The notes: generated by a model from the sequence alone, not told the origin. A stretch of 14,019 bases of DNA from an uncultured Clostridia bacterium (GCA_947629805.1 CANRFE010000023.1:1-14019), one strand, 5' to 3'; shown: positions 1-6,702, numbered from the stretch's first letter. Translations and numbers: made by a program.

Positions 1-383
1 GGTGTAGGATTAACAGTTATATTAACCGTAGGAATAGTAAGAGTTGCACCCGTATTTGTAGCAAGACCACTAGCAATGAATCCAGATAAAGAAACAGCTT
101 GAAGAGGTCTAAAAGAAAGACTAACACTAGTAGCTGTCACATTTGGATCTTGACTCCTTCCACTAAATTTAATAATTCCAGGAGTTGAAGTAGAGTCCAC
201 ATTTATTTCTTGTAAAGAACATTGAACAGAATCTGTCATAAATTGAAAAGCATTTGAATTGTAAGTTAATTGAAATTGAATTTCGTTAGCTGGTAAATCT
301 AAAACTAACATAATATCAGCAGTTTCTATTGTGTAAATTGCTAATTTTTTAGCAGTAAGAATTGCGTTATTTGATTGTTCCAT
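1..383 (-). CDS. Cohesin-like beta-sandwich protein, C-terminus cut by window edge
   Basis: An open frame runs from ATG at 383 (leftward) to the window edge, giving 127 residues with no stop. GGAAG lies about 9 bases upstream of the start. The N-terminus (MEQSNNAILTAKKLAIYTI) has no signal peptide. From residue ~30 the pattern is beta-rich: a Tyr-Asn-Ser-Asn-Ala-Phe-Gln-Phe segment, then a Gly-Ile-Ile-Lys-Phe-Ser-Gly strand, then a Ser-Val-Ser-Leu-Ser-Phe-Arg strand. This order resembles cohesin or cohesin-like carbohydrate-binding folds, in which a 'Y...F' strand is followed by 'G.i.f' and 'l..l.F' strands. That similarity is by eye only. Cohesins are normally secreted and bind dockerins, so the missing signal peptide is odd; it may instead be an intracellular or virion-type structural protein. 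The tail is rich in Thr, Asn and Pro, like a linker. It is transcribed divergently from the gene at 610. Confidence 0.6.
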   Translation of the reverse strand, partial: MEQSNNAILTAKKLAIYTIETADIMLVLDLPANEIQFQLTYNSNAFQFMTDSVQCSLQEINVDSTSTPGIIKFSGRSQDPNVTATSVSLSFRPLQAVSLSGFIASGLATNTGATLTIPTVNITVNPT

Positions 384-419
384 AATTTTTTACTTCCTTT
401 GCATAATAATTTAGGTTTT

Positions 420-444
420 TAAAGGATTTACCCATAAACCTTTA
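420..444 (-). promoter_or_regulatory. Leader hairpin upstream of the cohesin-like gene
   Basis: TAAAGGATTTA (420-430) and TAAACCTTTA (435-444) form a ten-pair stem with one bulge and a 4-base loop. It lies between the predicted promoter and the ribosome binding site of the minus-strand gene. There is no U-tract, so it is not a classical terminator. It may affect mRNA stability or translation. No known riboswitch is recognised. Confidence 0.3.
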
Positions 445-452
445 TATAAAAA

Positions 453-481
453 ATTAAATCATACCAGTAGAAAAAAGTCAA
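453..481 (-). promoter_or_regulatory. Predicted sigma-A promoter for the cohesin-like gene
   Basis: On the minus strand, TTGACT (476-481) and TTTAAT (453-458) are separated by 17 bases, and TG lies one base before the -10 (extended -10). Each hexamer is one mismatch from consensus. The start codon is about 70 bases downstream, leaving a leader that contains a hairpin. Confidence 0.6.
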
Positions 482-528
482 TCTCTATTGAGAAGAAAGA
501 AAAATATAATGATTTTTTTCTAAAATAC

Positions 529-557
529 TAGACTTTTTTTATTTTATTGTGTATGAT
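529..557 (+). promoter_or_regulatory. Possible promoter for the small exported protein gene
   Basis: TAGACT (529-534) and TATGAT (552-557) are separated by 17 bases. The -35 matches consensus at 4 of 6 positions and the -10 at 5 of 6. The start codon at 610 is about 50 bases downstream. Confidence 0.45.
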
Positions 558-609
558 AAGAATATGCAAAAGAAAAAACTATGTTTATAGTTTTATGGGA
601 GGTTTTAAT

Positions 610-963
610 ATGAAAATAATGATAAAAGTTTTTTCCATTTTCTTTCTTCTACTATTTTTCTTAATGCAAGCTTGTTTTGCAACAGATATTAATATGAACT
701 TACCATTAGAAGAAGAAAACCAAAATGTACCAACATCGCAAAATACTTTTCAAAACACCACAAGTAGCGAAAATGAAATGCAAGAAAATATAGAAGAAGA
801 TGTTTCCACTCCAACACAAACGCCTTCTACTGTAGTAGGTCCTGCTTCTTCTGTTCCAGACCAAACTTTAGGTTTAACTAGTATTTTAAATATTCTATTA
901 ATTGTTATTGGAATTGTATTAATTTTATTAGCTATTGCCATTTTAATTCGTATGCATTCCTAA
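610..963 (+). CDS. Small exported single-pass membrane protein, function unknown
   Basis: This 117-residue protein starts at 610, not further upstream, because GGGAGG (597-602) sits 7 bases before that ATG and a hydrophobic signal peptide follows at once. Residues 1-24 are a signal sequence with likely cleavage after Ala24; Cys22 lacks a proper lipobox. Residues 25-88 are hydrophilic, rich in Asn, Gln, Glu, Thr and Pro, and probably disordered. Residues ~92-113 form a strongly hydrophobic Leu/Ile helix, ending in a 4-residue tail (RMHS). The likely topology is an extracytoplasmic tether with one C-terminal membrane anchor. The next gene (1199) has the same signal/linker/anchor plan, so the two may be a related pair. 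No family is recognised. Confidence 0.75.
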   Translation: MKIMIKVFSIFFLLLFFLMQACFATDINMNLPLEEENQNVPTSQNTFQNTTSSENEMQENIEEDVSTPTQTPSTVVGPASSVPDQTLGLTSILNILLIVIGIVLILLAIAILIRMHS

Positions 964-1130
964 TCTCTTATTTTGATTGAAAAAATTTTGGAAAATTTTA
1001 GAAAGATTTGAAGCCCTCATTTCTTTCTTTTTTTTGTATTTTTTGTCTTTTTTTCTTTTCTTATGTATGGAAATTTTTAAACTTGTCATTTCTTTGTATA
1101 TTTTATTTTGAAAAAAGAATACTAATATTG

Positions 1131-1148
1131 AAGTTTAAATTCAAACTT
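1131..1148 (+). repeat. Short inverted repeat upstream of the second exported protein gene
   Basis: AAGTTT (1131-1136) and AAACTT (1143-1148) form 6-base arms around AAATTC, about 50 bases before the start at 1199. It could be an operator or chance in AT-rich DNA. No convincing -35/-10 pair was found in 964-1198, and no strong terminator separates this region from the gene ending at 963, so read-through transcription is possible. Confidence 0.25.
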
Positions 1149-1198
1149 TCACGAAGCACAAGCATTGTTTTACTTAACAATCAAATAAGGAGGTTTTT

Positions 1199-1645
1199 AT
1201 GAAAAAGAAAACATGTATTGCTATTGTTACTACTTTAGCATTTTTACTTTTCGGCGTTTCTTCTTTTGCTAACAATGATATGGCAACTGATGCTGTAGAG
1301 GGAGTTCGTAATTTCGTTGGTGGCGCTGAAAATGTAGTAGAAGATGCAGCAAGTGGTATTGCAGGTGGCATTCGTCAAGGAATTTCCGATTTAGAAGATG
1401 GTGCTGAAAATAGTACAACAGATAACACAATGCGTGGTGGTATGACTACCGATACAAACAATAATGGTTATACTGCTACAAGAACAGCTACTACCGGTAC
1501 AGGGGAAAATACTTTTCTTGGTATGGGAAGAACTGCTTGGACATTATTTATTTTAGCAGCTGTTGGTATTATTACGGTTGGTCTTGTATGGTACTATGGG
1601 AAGCAAGATGAAACAAAGCTAAAGGAAAACGATGACCGTTATTAA
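1199..1645 (+). CDS. Exported, C-terminally anchored membrane protein, function unknown
   Basis: This 148-residue protein has AAGGAGG (1187-1193) 5 bases before ATG 1199. Residues 1-24 form a signal peptide with a Ser-Phe-Ala cleavage site. Residues ~30-70 look like an amphipathic helix with Gly-, Ala- and acid-rich heptad-like spacing. Residues ~70-105 are a Thr/Asn/Gly-rich linker. Residues ~113-133 are a hydrophobic helix (TLFILAAVGIITVGLV) followed by a charged cytoplasmic tail ending DDRY. It shares its layout with the preceding gene but no clear sequence identity. A strong terminator follows at once, so this is the last gene of its transcript. A cell-envelope role is an inference; no known family is recognised. 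Confidence 0.78.
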   Translation: MKKKTCIAIVTTLAFLLFGVSSFANNDMATDAVEGVRNFVGGAENVVEDAASGIAGGIRQGISDLEDGAENSTTDNTMRGGMTTDTNNNGYTATRTATTGTGENTFLGMGRTAWTLFILAAVGIITVGLVWYYGKQDETKLKENDDRY

Positions 1646-1653
1646 TCAATGCC

Positions 1654-1699
1654 AAAAAAAGTGAAATGGAAAATGTTTTGTTTTCTATTTCACTTTTTT
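1654..1699 (+). terminator. Intrinsic terminator after the exported protein genes
   Basis: GTGAAATGGAAAA (1661-1673) pairs over 13 positions (one G-U) with TTTTCTATTTCAC (1681-1693) around a 7-base loop. A run of T follows on the plus strand. A-tracts on the other side allow some activity in the reverse direction. Confidence 0.85.
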
Positions 1700-1707
1700 C
1701 TTATCTA

Positions 1708-1716
1708 TGCTATAAT
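1708..1716 (+). promoter_or_regulatory. Extended -10 promoter for smpB
   Basis: TGCTATAAT (1708-1716) is a perfect extended -10 element. The -35 position falls inside the preceding terminator stem and matches poorly, which an extended -10 can tolerate. The start codon is at 1751. Confidence 0.6.
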
Positions 1717-1750
1717 ATATTTCATAAAAAAGAAAAGGAGTTATAAAAAT

Positions 1751-2195
1751 ATGGCAAAATTAATTGCTAAAAATCCTACAGCAAAGCATAATTATACCAT
1801 TATTGATACCATAGAAGCGGGAATTGTTTTAACGGGAACAGAAATTAAATCTATACGCGAACGGAAAAGTAAACTTAAAAGATAGTTATGCCAGCATTCA
1901 ACATGGAAATGTTTATGTGCATGCTATGCATATTAGTCCTTATGAACATGGAAATATTTTTAATAAAGACCCATTGCGTGACAGAAAACTTCTTTTGCAT
2001 AAACAACAAATTCGAAAATTAATAGGGTTTCTACAACAAAAGGGTTATACCTTAGTTCCTCTTAGCTTATATTTTCAAGGTAGTTTTGTAAAATTGGAAT
2101 TAGGTATAGGAAAAGGAAAAAAATTATACGATAAACGTGAAGATTTAAAGAAAAAAGACCAGGAACGTTATAAAAAACAATATCTTCTTTCTTAA
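1751..2195 (+). pseudogene. smpB: smpB (SsrA/tmRNA-binding protein) with a one-base frameshift
   Basis: SmpB binds the tRNA-like part of tmRNA and brings it to stalled ribosomes for trans-translation. AAAAGGAG lies 10 bases before ATG 1751. Frame 1 gives MAKLIAKNPTAKHNY..., through the family core LTGTEIKSIRE, then reads into ERKSKLKR and stops at 1885 (44 residues). Skipping one base at about 1862 restores the family sequence GKVNLKDSYASI, then HAMHISPYEHGN, DPLRDRKLLLHK and KGKKLYDKREDLKKKD, to the stop at 2195. The restored protein is 147 residues, close to the usual ~150-160. Nothing else is degraded, so this is a recent mutation or a sequence error; programmed frameshifting is less likely. 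The ATG at 1917 has no ribosome binding site. No tmRNA gene is seen nearby. Confidence 0.93.
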
Positions 2196-2197
2196 AA

Positions 2198-2235
2198 AAG
2201 GATATAGCGACTTTGCACTATATCCTTCTTCTTTT
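2198..2235. terminator. Bidirectional terminator between smpB and fba
   Basis: AAGGATATAG (2198-2207) and CTATATCCTT (2218-2227) form a perfect 10-pair stem with a 10-base loop. T-rich tails follow on the plus strand (TTCTTCTTTTT) and the minus strand (six T), so it can end both convergent genes. Confidence 0.85.
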
Positions 2236-3164
2236 TAAATTTTATTGCTAGAACCAAAAACTTCTTTTATTTTATGAGAAACTGTACTTTTAATTTTTTC
2301 TCTAGCTGGTGTTAAATATTTTCTTGGATCAAATGTAGAAGGTTCTTCTACAAATACTTTCCTAATTTCCGCAGTCATTGCCAAACGTAAATCTGTATCT
2401 ACATTTATTTTGGATACCCCTTCCTTACTTGCTTGGCGTAGCATTTCATCTGGCACTCCTTTTGCTCCTGGAATATCTGCACCATATTGATTACACATTT
2501 CTACCAATTCTGGAATAACAGTAGAAGCTCCGTGTAGTACAATTGGCGTATTCGGAATAACCTCTTGTATTTTTGCTAAAATATCAAATCTTAATTTTGC
2601 TTCTCCCTTAAATTTATAAGCCCCATGACTTGTTCCAATGGCAATAGCTAAAGAATCGCATTTTGTTTTTTCTACAAATTCTTTTGCTTGCTCAGGGTCT
2701 GTATACATTGCATCTGATGTAGCAACATTTACATCATCTTCAATTCCTGCTAGCTTTCCAAGTTCAGCTTCTACTACAACACCATGTGCATGGGCATAAT
2801 CTACTACTTCTTTCGTAAGCCTTACATTCTCTTCGAAGTCATATTTCGAACCGTCAAACATAACAGAAGTAAAACCATTATCTACACACATTTTACAAGT
2901 TTCAAAATCTGGCCCATGATCTAAATGAAGCGCAATAGGAACTTCTGGATGTTCTTCTACGGCTGCTTCTACCATTTTTCTTAAATAAGAAATTCTCGCA
3001 TATTTAATAGCACTAGAAGATACTTGTAGAATAACAGGTGATTTATTTTCTGCTGCTGCATCCACAATTGCTTGTATCATTTCCATATTATTAATATTAA
3101 AAGCACCAATAGCAAAATGCTCTTTCTTTGCTTTTTCAAACATTTCTTTTGTTGTTACTAACAT
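2235..3164 (-). CDS. fba: Class II fructose-1,6-bisphosphate aldolase
   Basis: This zinc-dependent cytosolic glycolytic enzyme reversibly splits fructose 1,6-bisphosphate into dihydroxyacetone phosphate and glyceraldehyde 3-phosphate. The 309-residue chain has the TIM-barrel motifs in order: ALHLDHG (78-84), with catalytic Asp82 and zinc ligand His83; FTSVMFDGS (98-106); VEAELGKLAG (131-140); AIGTSHGAYKF (175-185), with zinc ligand His180; VLHGAST (209-215), with zinc ligand His211; and INVDTDLR (253-260), which binds phosphate. The insert GADIPGAKGVPDEM and the length fit the type found in various bacteria and amitochondriate protists (as in Giardia), rather than the ~285-residue Bacillus FbaA. 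AAGGAGG is 6 bases upstream of the start. It is a single-gene transcript with its own strong promoter, convergent with smpB. No key residue is missing. Confidence 0.97.
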   Translation of the reverse strand: MLVTTKEMFEKAKKEHFAIGAFNINNMEMIQAIVDAAAENKSPVILQVSSSAIKYARISYLRKMVEAAVEEHPEVPIALHLDHGPDFETCKMCVDNGFTSVMFDGSKYDFEENVRLTKEVVDYAHAHGVVVEAELGKLAGIEDDVNVATSDAMYTDPEQAKEFVEKTKCDSLAIAIGTSHGAYKFKGEAKLRFDILAKIQEVIPNTPIVLHGASTVIPELVEMCNQYGADIPGAKGVPDEMLRQASKEGVSKINVDTDLRLAMTAEIRKVFVEEPSTFDPRKYLTPAREKIKSTVSHKIKEVFGSSNKI

Positions 3165-3194
3165 ATTCTTCCTCCTTATTTTTTTCCTTTTTTT

Positions 3195-3223
3195 ATTATA
3201 TCTTTATATTCTTATCTCGTCAA
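3195..3223 (-). promoter_or_regulatory. Strong sigma-A promoter of fba
   Basis: Minus strand TTGACG (3218-3223), 17-base spacer, TATAAT (3195-3200). The -10 is perfect and the -35 has one mismatch. It lies about 30 bases upstream of the start codon and fits a highly expressed glycolytic gene. Confidence 0.85.
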
Positions 3224-3261
3224 GAAAATTATAAAAGAAATAAATGGAAAATACCATTTTG

Positions 3262-3295
3262 CAAAAAAATAATAGAGGATATAAAATCCTCTATT
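3262..3295 (-). terminator. Terminator overlapping the stop codon of the lysozyme-like gene
   Basis: AATAGAGGAT (3271-3280) and ATCCTCTATT (3286-3295) form a perfect 10-pair stem with a 5-base loop, followed on the minus strand by ATTTTTTT. The stem includes the TAG stop of the upstream gene (3291-3293), a very compact arrangement. Confidence 0.88.
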
Positions 3296-4289
3296 GTTTT
3301 AAGATAATTCTTTGTTCACAAGTTGACTCCGTTTTTTCAATTTGTGTTTCCGCATAAGTACGCATAATCGCTATTACTTTTTTAGCCCATTTATATTCAT
3401 TTAAGGGTTTTGCATAGCTCTTATTAATATCGTATATGGTAGTGCCTTTTTTCATATTTTTATAAAGGCATTCTACGGATTTTTCTGCACCTATCAAAGT
3501 GGTTTCACATTCTAGCAATCTTCCACTACTGCTCATCATGCCAGAAAAATTATTGGTTTCTCTTGCTCTTTCATTTTCAAAATAATACGATTCATAAGAC
3601 ATAACCGCCAATACAAAAAGCTCGTTTACTGGTTTTTCTTCTACTTTGTTGACAATGCCTTGTGCAATAGAAGCTGCTAATTGCTTATCTTCTGTAATCA
3701 CTTTTCCATCTGGCCTTTTCAAGTTAAGAATTAAGTATTCCAATTCTTCTTTGGTAAAATAAATTGCTTCTGACATGTCCATATAAGTAGATACTTCCAT
3801 TGCATCTATTTTTTCAAATATCGATTCTATCATGGCATCATAACTGTATAATTCTGCTCTTTTACTACGATATACAATAAAAAAATTATTGAATTCTTCT
3901 GGATATTTTCTAATTTGTGCTTTTATATTTTCTAAAAGCCCTTCTACTTCATTTCGATAAGCAGTATTGTTTTCTGTATAAGTGGTAGATATTTCCTTTA
4001 GAATAGTATTAATTTGCAAGATATTCTCTAGTAATATTTTTCTTTCTATATTGATTTGTATTTGTCTTTTTTCTTCTTGTTCTTGTTGCTCTTCCATTTC
4101 CTTGTGCATTTTTTCAGAAATTTGCCTATTTAAGGTTTGCATACTATGAATTCCATCTTGTGTTACTTGTTCTATAGCTATCCCATCAACAAAAACCAAT
4201 CCCATAAGCATTAAGAATTGTATTATTCTTTTTGCATATTCCTCATAGTGCCAAAAATACCGGTTACCTAAATTAGATACCTTATTCAT
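3291..4289 (-). CDS. Membrane-anchored lysozyme/glucosaminidase-like cell-wall protein
   Basis: The start is placed at 4289 (332 residues) because GGAGG (4297-4301) sits 7 bases before it; an in-frame ATG at 4337 lacks a good site. Residues ~21-39 form an N-terminal membrane anchor. Residues ~45-130 are a long Gln/Glu/Lys-rich coiled coil. The C-terminal third resembles the lysozyme-like glucosaminidase fold: LFVLAVMSYESYYF (224-237) with candidate catalytic Glu233, NNFSGMM (246-252), and the late pattern AEKSVECLYKNMKKG...INKSYA...NEYKWAKKV (268-304). Such domains cleave peptidoglycan glycan strands outside the membrane. The inferred role is a tethered wall hydrolase or wall-binding protein. 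It has its own promoter downstream of the protease-fusion gene. Family assignment is by pattern only; a catalytically inactive relative is possible. Confidence 0.6.
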   Translation of the reverse strand: MNKVSNLGNRYFWHYEEYAKRIIQFLMLMGLVFVDGIAIEQVTQDGIHSMQTLNRQISEKMHKEMEEQQEQEEKRQIQINIERKILLENILQINTILKEISTTYTENNTAYRNEVEGLLENIKAQIRKYPEEFNNFFIVYRSKRAELYSYDAMIESIFEKIDAMEVSTYMDMSEAIYFTKEELEYLILNLKRPDGKVITEDKQLAASIAQGIVNKVEEKPVNELFVLAVMSYESYYFENERARETNNFSGMMSSSGRLLECETTLIGAEKSVECLYKNMKKGTTIYDINKSYAKPLNEYKWAKKVIAIMRTYAETQIEKTESTCEQRIILKQ

Positions 4290-4437
4290 TTGCTTGCCTC
4301 CAAATTTATTTTTTTCTGTATTCTGAACAAATAACAACTTTTTGCTATTTGATAAAAAGGAATATTACTTTTGAACAAACTTATCCTCTTGTATTTTCTA
4401 TAGAATTCTATAAAAAATGAAAAAAACTTATTTTTTT

Positions 4438-4466
4438 ATTATACGGTATAAAGACATGGTTGTCAA
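4438..4466 (-). promoter_or_regulatory. Perfect-consensus sigma-A promoter of the lysozyme-like gene
   Basis: Minus strand TTGACA (4461-4466), exactly 17 bases, TATAAT (4438-4443). Both hexamers match consensus fully. The start codon at 4289 is about 140 bases beyond the expected transcription start, so the mRNA has a long leader. Confidence 0.88.
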
Positions 4467-4473
4467 GTTTTCC

Positions 4474-4512
4474 TAGCCAAAAAGAAAGACATAGAATCCT
4501 ATGTCTTTCTTT
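4474..4512 (-). terminator. Terminator hairpin after the Clp/M41 fusion gene
   Basis: AAAGAAAGACATAG (4481-4494) and CTATGTCTTTCTTT (4499-4512) form a perfect 14-pair stem with a 4-base loop. On the minus strand it runs into a short T-tract. It separates the protease-fusion gene from the perfect promoter of the next gene. Confidence 0.8.
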
Positions 4513-4517
4513 CAAAA

Positions 4518-6455
4518 TTAACTGTTAACTTTTCTTTCCTCACACTTTTTTTCAAAAATTTTATCCAACTCTTTCTTTGTTAAAATTCCCTTTTTCATTA
4601 ACTGATTCACTAGCTTTGTTAAATATTCTTGATTTTCTTTTAAAATCTGTTCTGCTCTTGCATAAGCTTTTGCAATAATCCTGTCAATTTCTTCATTCAC
4701 ATTATTTACCACTTTTTCACTTGTCATAATAAAGTTGTTCGTATCAATATAAATTCTGTTTTTTCCAAAGTTTTCCATCATGCCATATTTCATGACAAGA
4801 TTATAAGCAAGTTTAGTTGCTACTTCCAAATCAGAAGAAGCACCAGAATTCATGCTATTGCTATACTTTTTTTCTGCTACTCTTCCTGCTAAATGAAAAG
4901 CAATTTCATCCAAATAATATTCCATACTAGGACTTATAGTTATGGTATCCTCTAAGGAATCAAACACGGTAATTCCTAAATAATTTTCTGCAGGCATAAT
5001 CGATACGGCTATTCCCTCACAATCTGTTAAATAAGGAGATAACTTTCCTATTATGTAATGCCCGGCTTCGTGATAAGCTGTAGACTTTTTTACTTTAGGA
5101 TCCATTTTTTCAAATTTTTTAAATTCAATTGCAAAATTTTTCAAAACAGCTTCTTTGTCTACAAACTTTTTTCCTTGTGTTTTTGCTGTTACCATAGCTA
5201 AGTCTATTAAGTCTATTGTTCTATCTGGATTACTCACTTGATTCTCAAAGCAAGAAGCAATAAGAATACTATACTCTACCATACTTTTGGTAATTTTTAC
5301 TCCATGGTATTGAGACAAATCGGCAATTGCATTTTTTAACATAGGATACACTTGTTTCGAGGTGGGTTCCTTTACTTCTACCGTTCTAAAACGTCTTGTT
5401 AAGGCGCCATCCACAGAAAAATATTTTTCATATTCTTCGGTAGTAGTTGCCCCTATCACTCTAACTTTTTCCCCTGCTAGAATAGGTTTTAAGGCATTGG
5501 CTAAGTCCATTTCTCCTTCTCTACAAGCACCTGCACCTAAAATAGTATGAATTTCATCAATAAACAAAATAATATTTTCTGTCTTTTCCAAAAAATCTAC
5601 CAATTGTTGATATCTTTCTTCTGCTTGTCCCCGATATTGTGTACCCGCAATACTTGCATTCACATTCACTTCTAGAACAATACAATTCTTAAAGCTTTCT
5701 GGACAATTTTCATTCACAATATCTTGTGTGATTCTTTTTACAATAGAAGACTTTCCTACTCCTGGTTTACCAATTAGAATCACATTTCTTTTTTTCTTTT
5801 TTTGCATCGTTTGCCATACAATTTCGCATTCTTTTTCTCTTCCTAAAATAGAAGACCGTTCATTTTTCTTACAGTCATCGTTTAAAACTTTCACAAAAGA
5901 TTTTAATTGTTCTGGTATAATCTTTTTTTCTTCTAAATTATATTTAAGAAATTCTTTTTTAAATTCTTTCACATTGATTCCAATATTTCTAAGAAATAGC
6001 AAAATATCTTTAGGAATCATTTCTACTATAGCACTCATTAAATGACACAGGGTAATTTCGTCTTGCTTTCTTTCAGAAGCGATTTCTATTGTTCGCATTA
6101 TAATTTTAGCAACTTCTGCTGTGTAGAATAAAGTTTTGTTTGTTATAGAATCTTTATAACAATAAACTTCTTCTTTTGTTACTGCCGTTTCTTCTGCTTC
6201 TGCATTACCTTGTTCTTTTTCTTGTTTTTCCATTAGTAAATCTGCTATTGCGTATTGGAAATACTCTTCAAAATCATAACTTTCCATATAACTATTGGCA
6301 ATTAAATAATCATACAATGGATTGCTTTCTAAATCCATTATGCCCTTAAAAAGAATGATGGGAGTTGCCCGTTCAATTTCATAGGTATCCACTATTTCCA
6401 TTGCATTTTCCATTACCTGAAACATTTCCCGACTAAAAATTGCCGTTTTTTTCAT
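4518..6455 (-). CDS. Clp-N / Clp-type AAA+ / M41 (FtsH-type) zinc protease fusion
   Basis: This 645-residue soluble protein has AGGAGG (6465-6470) 9 bases before its ATG. Residues ~6-80 and ~106-172 resemble two Clp-N repeats, separated by an acidic linker. Residues ~203-430 are a ClpA/B/C first-domain AAA+ module: LGREKE, Walker A GKPGVGKS (229-236), pore loop GTQYRG with Tyr274, Walker B LFIDEIH (297-303), sensor-1 GATTTEEY, Arg fingers LTRRFR (352-357), and sensor-2-like NPDRTIDLID. No second AAA domain, M-domain or ClpP-binding loop is seen. Residues ~455-635 are an M41 peptidase: HEAGH (462-466, zinc His462/His466 and Glu463), AGRVAE (523-528), GASSDLEVAT with Asp542 as third ligand, and KYGMM. 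True FtsH has two N-terminal membrane helices and a different AAA clade; neither is present. Inferred: a self-contained cytosolic ATP-dependent protease that unfolds and degrades in one chain. Confidence 0.93.
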   Translation of the reverse strand: MKKTAIFSREMFQVMENAMEIVDTYEIERATPIILFKGIMDLESNPLYDYLIANSYMESYDFEEYFQYAIADLLMEKQEKEQGNAEAEETAVTKEEVYCYKDSITNKTLFYTAEVAKIIMRTIEIASERKQDEITLCHLMSAIVEMIPKDILLFLRNIGINVKEFKKEFLKYNLEEKKIIPEQLKSFVKVLNDDCKKNERSSILGREKECEIVWQTMQKKKKRNVILIGKPGVGKSSIVKRITQDIVNENCPESFKNCIVLEVNVNASIAGTQYRGQAEERYQQLVDFLEKTENIILFIDEIHTILGAGACREGEMDLANALKPILAGEKVRVIGATTTEEYEKYFSVDGALTRRFRTVEVKEPTSKQVYPMLKNAIADLSQYHGVKITKSMVEYSILIASCFENQVSNPDRTIDLIDLAMVTAKTQGKKFVDKEAVLKNFAIEFKKFEKMDPKVKKSTAYHEAGHYIIGKLSPYLTDCEGIAVSIMPAENYLGITVFDSLEDTITISPSMEYYLDEIAFHLAGRVAEKKYSNSMNSGASSDLEVATKLAYNLVMKYGMMENFGKNRIYIDTNNFIMTSEKVVNNVNEEIDRIIAKAYARAEQILKENQEYLTKLVNQLMKKGILTKKELDKIFEKKCEERKVNS

Positions 6456-6553
6456 TGCTTTTTGCCTCCTATTTTTTATTTTTAATTAACAGTATTCTTC
6501 TCCTTTCTTTTTTTATATAATGATATAAAAAAGTAAAAAAATTTTATGTTTCT

Positions 6554-6582
6554 ATCTTATCATATTTTTCTACTTATTTCAA
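6554..6582 (-). promoter_or_regulatory. Predicted promoter of the Clp/M41 fusion gene
   Basis: Minus strand TTGAAA (6577-6582), 17 bases, TAAGAT (6554-6559), with an upstream TG forming an extended -10. No CIRCE or CtsR-like heptad operator is evident beside it, so heat-shock control of the known kinds is not supported. Confidence 0.5.
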
Positions 6583-6609
6583 CAATATTCGATTATTTTT
6601 TCTTTTTTA

Positions 6610-6638
6610 TTGCATTTATGTCACTAACATGATAAAAT
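6610..6638 (+). promoter_or_regulatory. Predicted promoter of the beta-CASP nuclease gene
   Basis: TTGCAT (6610-6615), 17 bases, TAAAAT (6633-6638), with TG one base before the -10. The -35 is weak. A small inverted repeat (GCATT at 6646-6650, AATGC at 6658-6662) lies just downstream. Confidence 0.5.
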
Positions 6639-6702
6639 CATTTTAGCATTCGTTGATAATGCAAGTTTAATGAATATTAACTGCAGAAAGGAGAATTGTT
6701 AC

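Noticed and set aside
1008..1202. 64-codon open frame on the plus strand between the two small exported protein genes
   Set aside because: It is a T-rich low-complexity stretch (Phe/Leu/Cys/Ser), has no ribosome binding site and runs into the start of the next gene.
1855..1870. Programmed +1 frameshift in smpB
   Set aside because: No prfB-like slip site or internal Shine-Dalgarno is seen, and the P-site Glu tRNA would pair poorly after slipping to AAC. SmpB is not known to use frameshifting. Kept only as a testable alternative.
1646..2234. A tmRNA (ssrA) gene next to smpB
   Set aside because: The intergenic spaces on either side of smpB are filled by terminators and promoter; no tRNA-like ends or tag reading frame are seen.
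5362..6045. Two plus-strand open frames inside the Clp/M41 gene (5362-5550 and 5728-6045)
   Set aside because: They are antisense to strongly conserved AAA+ motifs and have no ribosome sites; they are shadows of the real gene.
4518..6455. Plain FtsH or plain ClpC annotation
   Set aside because: FtsH is excluded for the N-terminal part by the Clp-type motifs and lack of membrane helices. ClpC is excluded by the missing second AAA domain and the M41 C-terminus.
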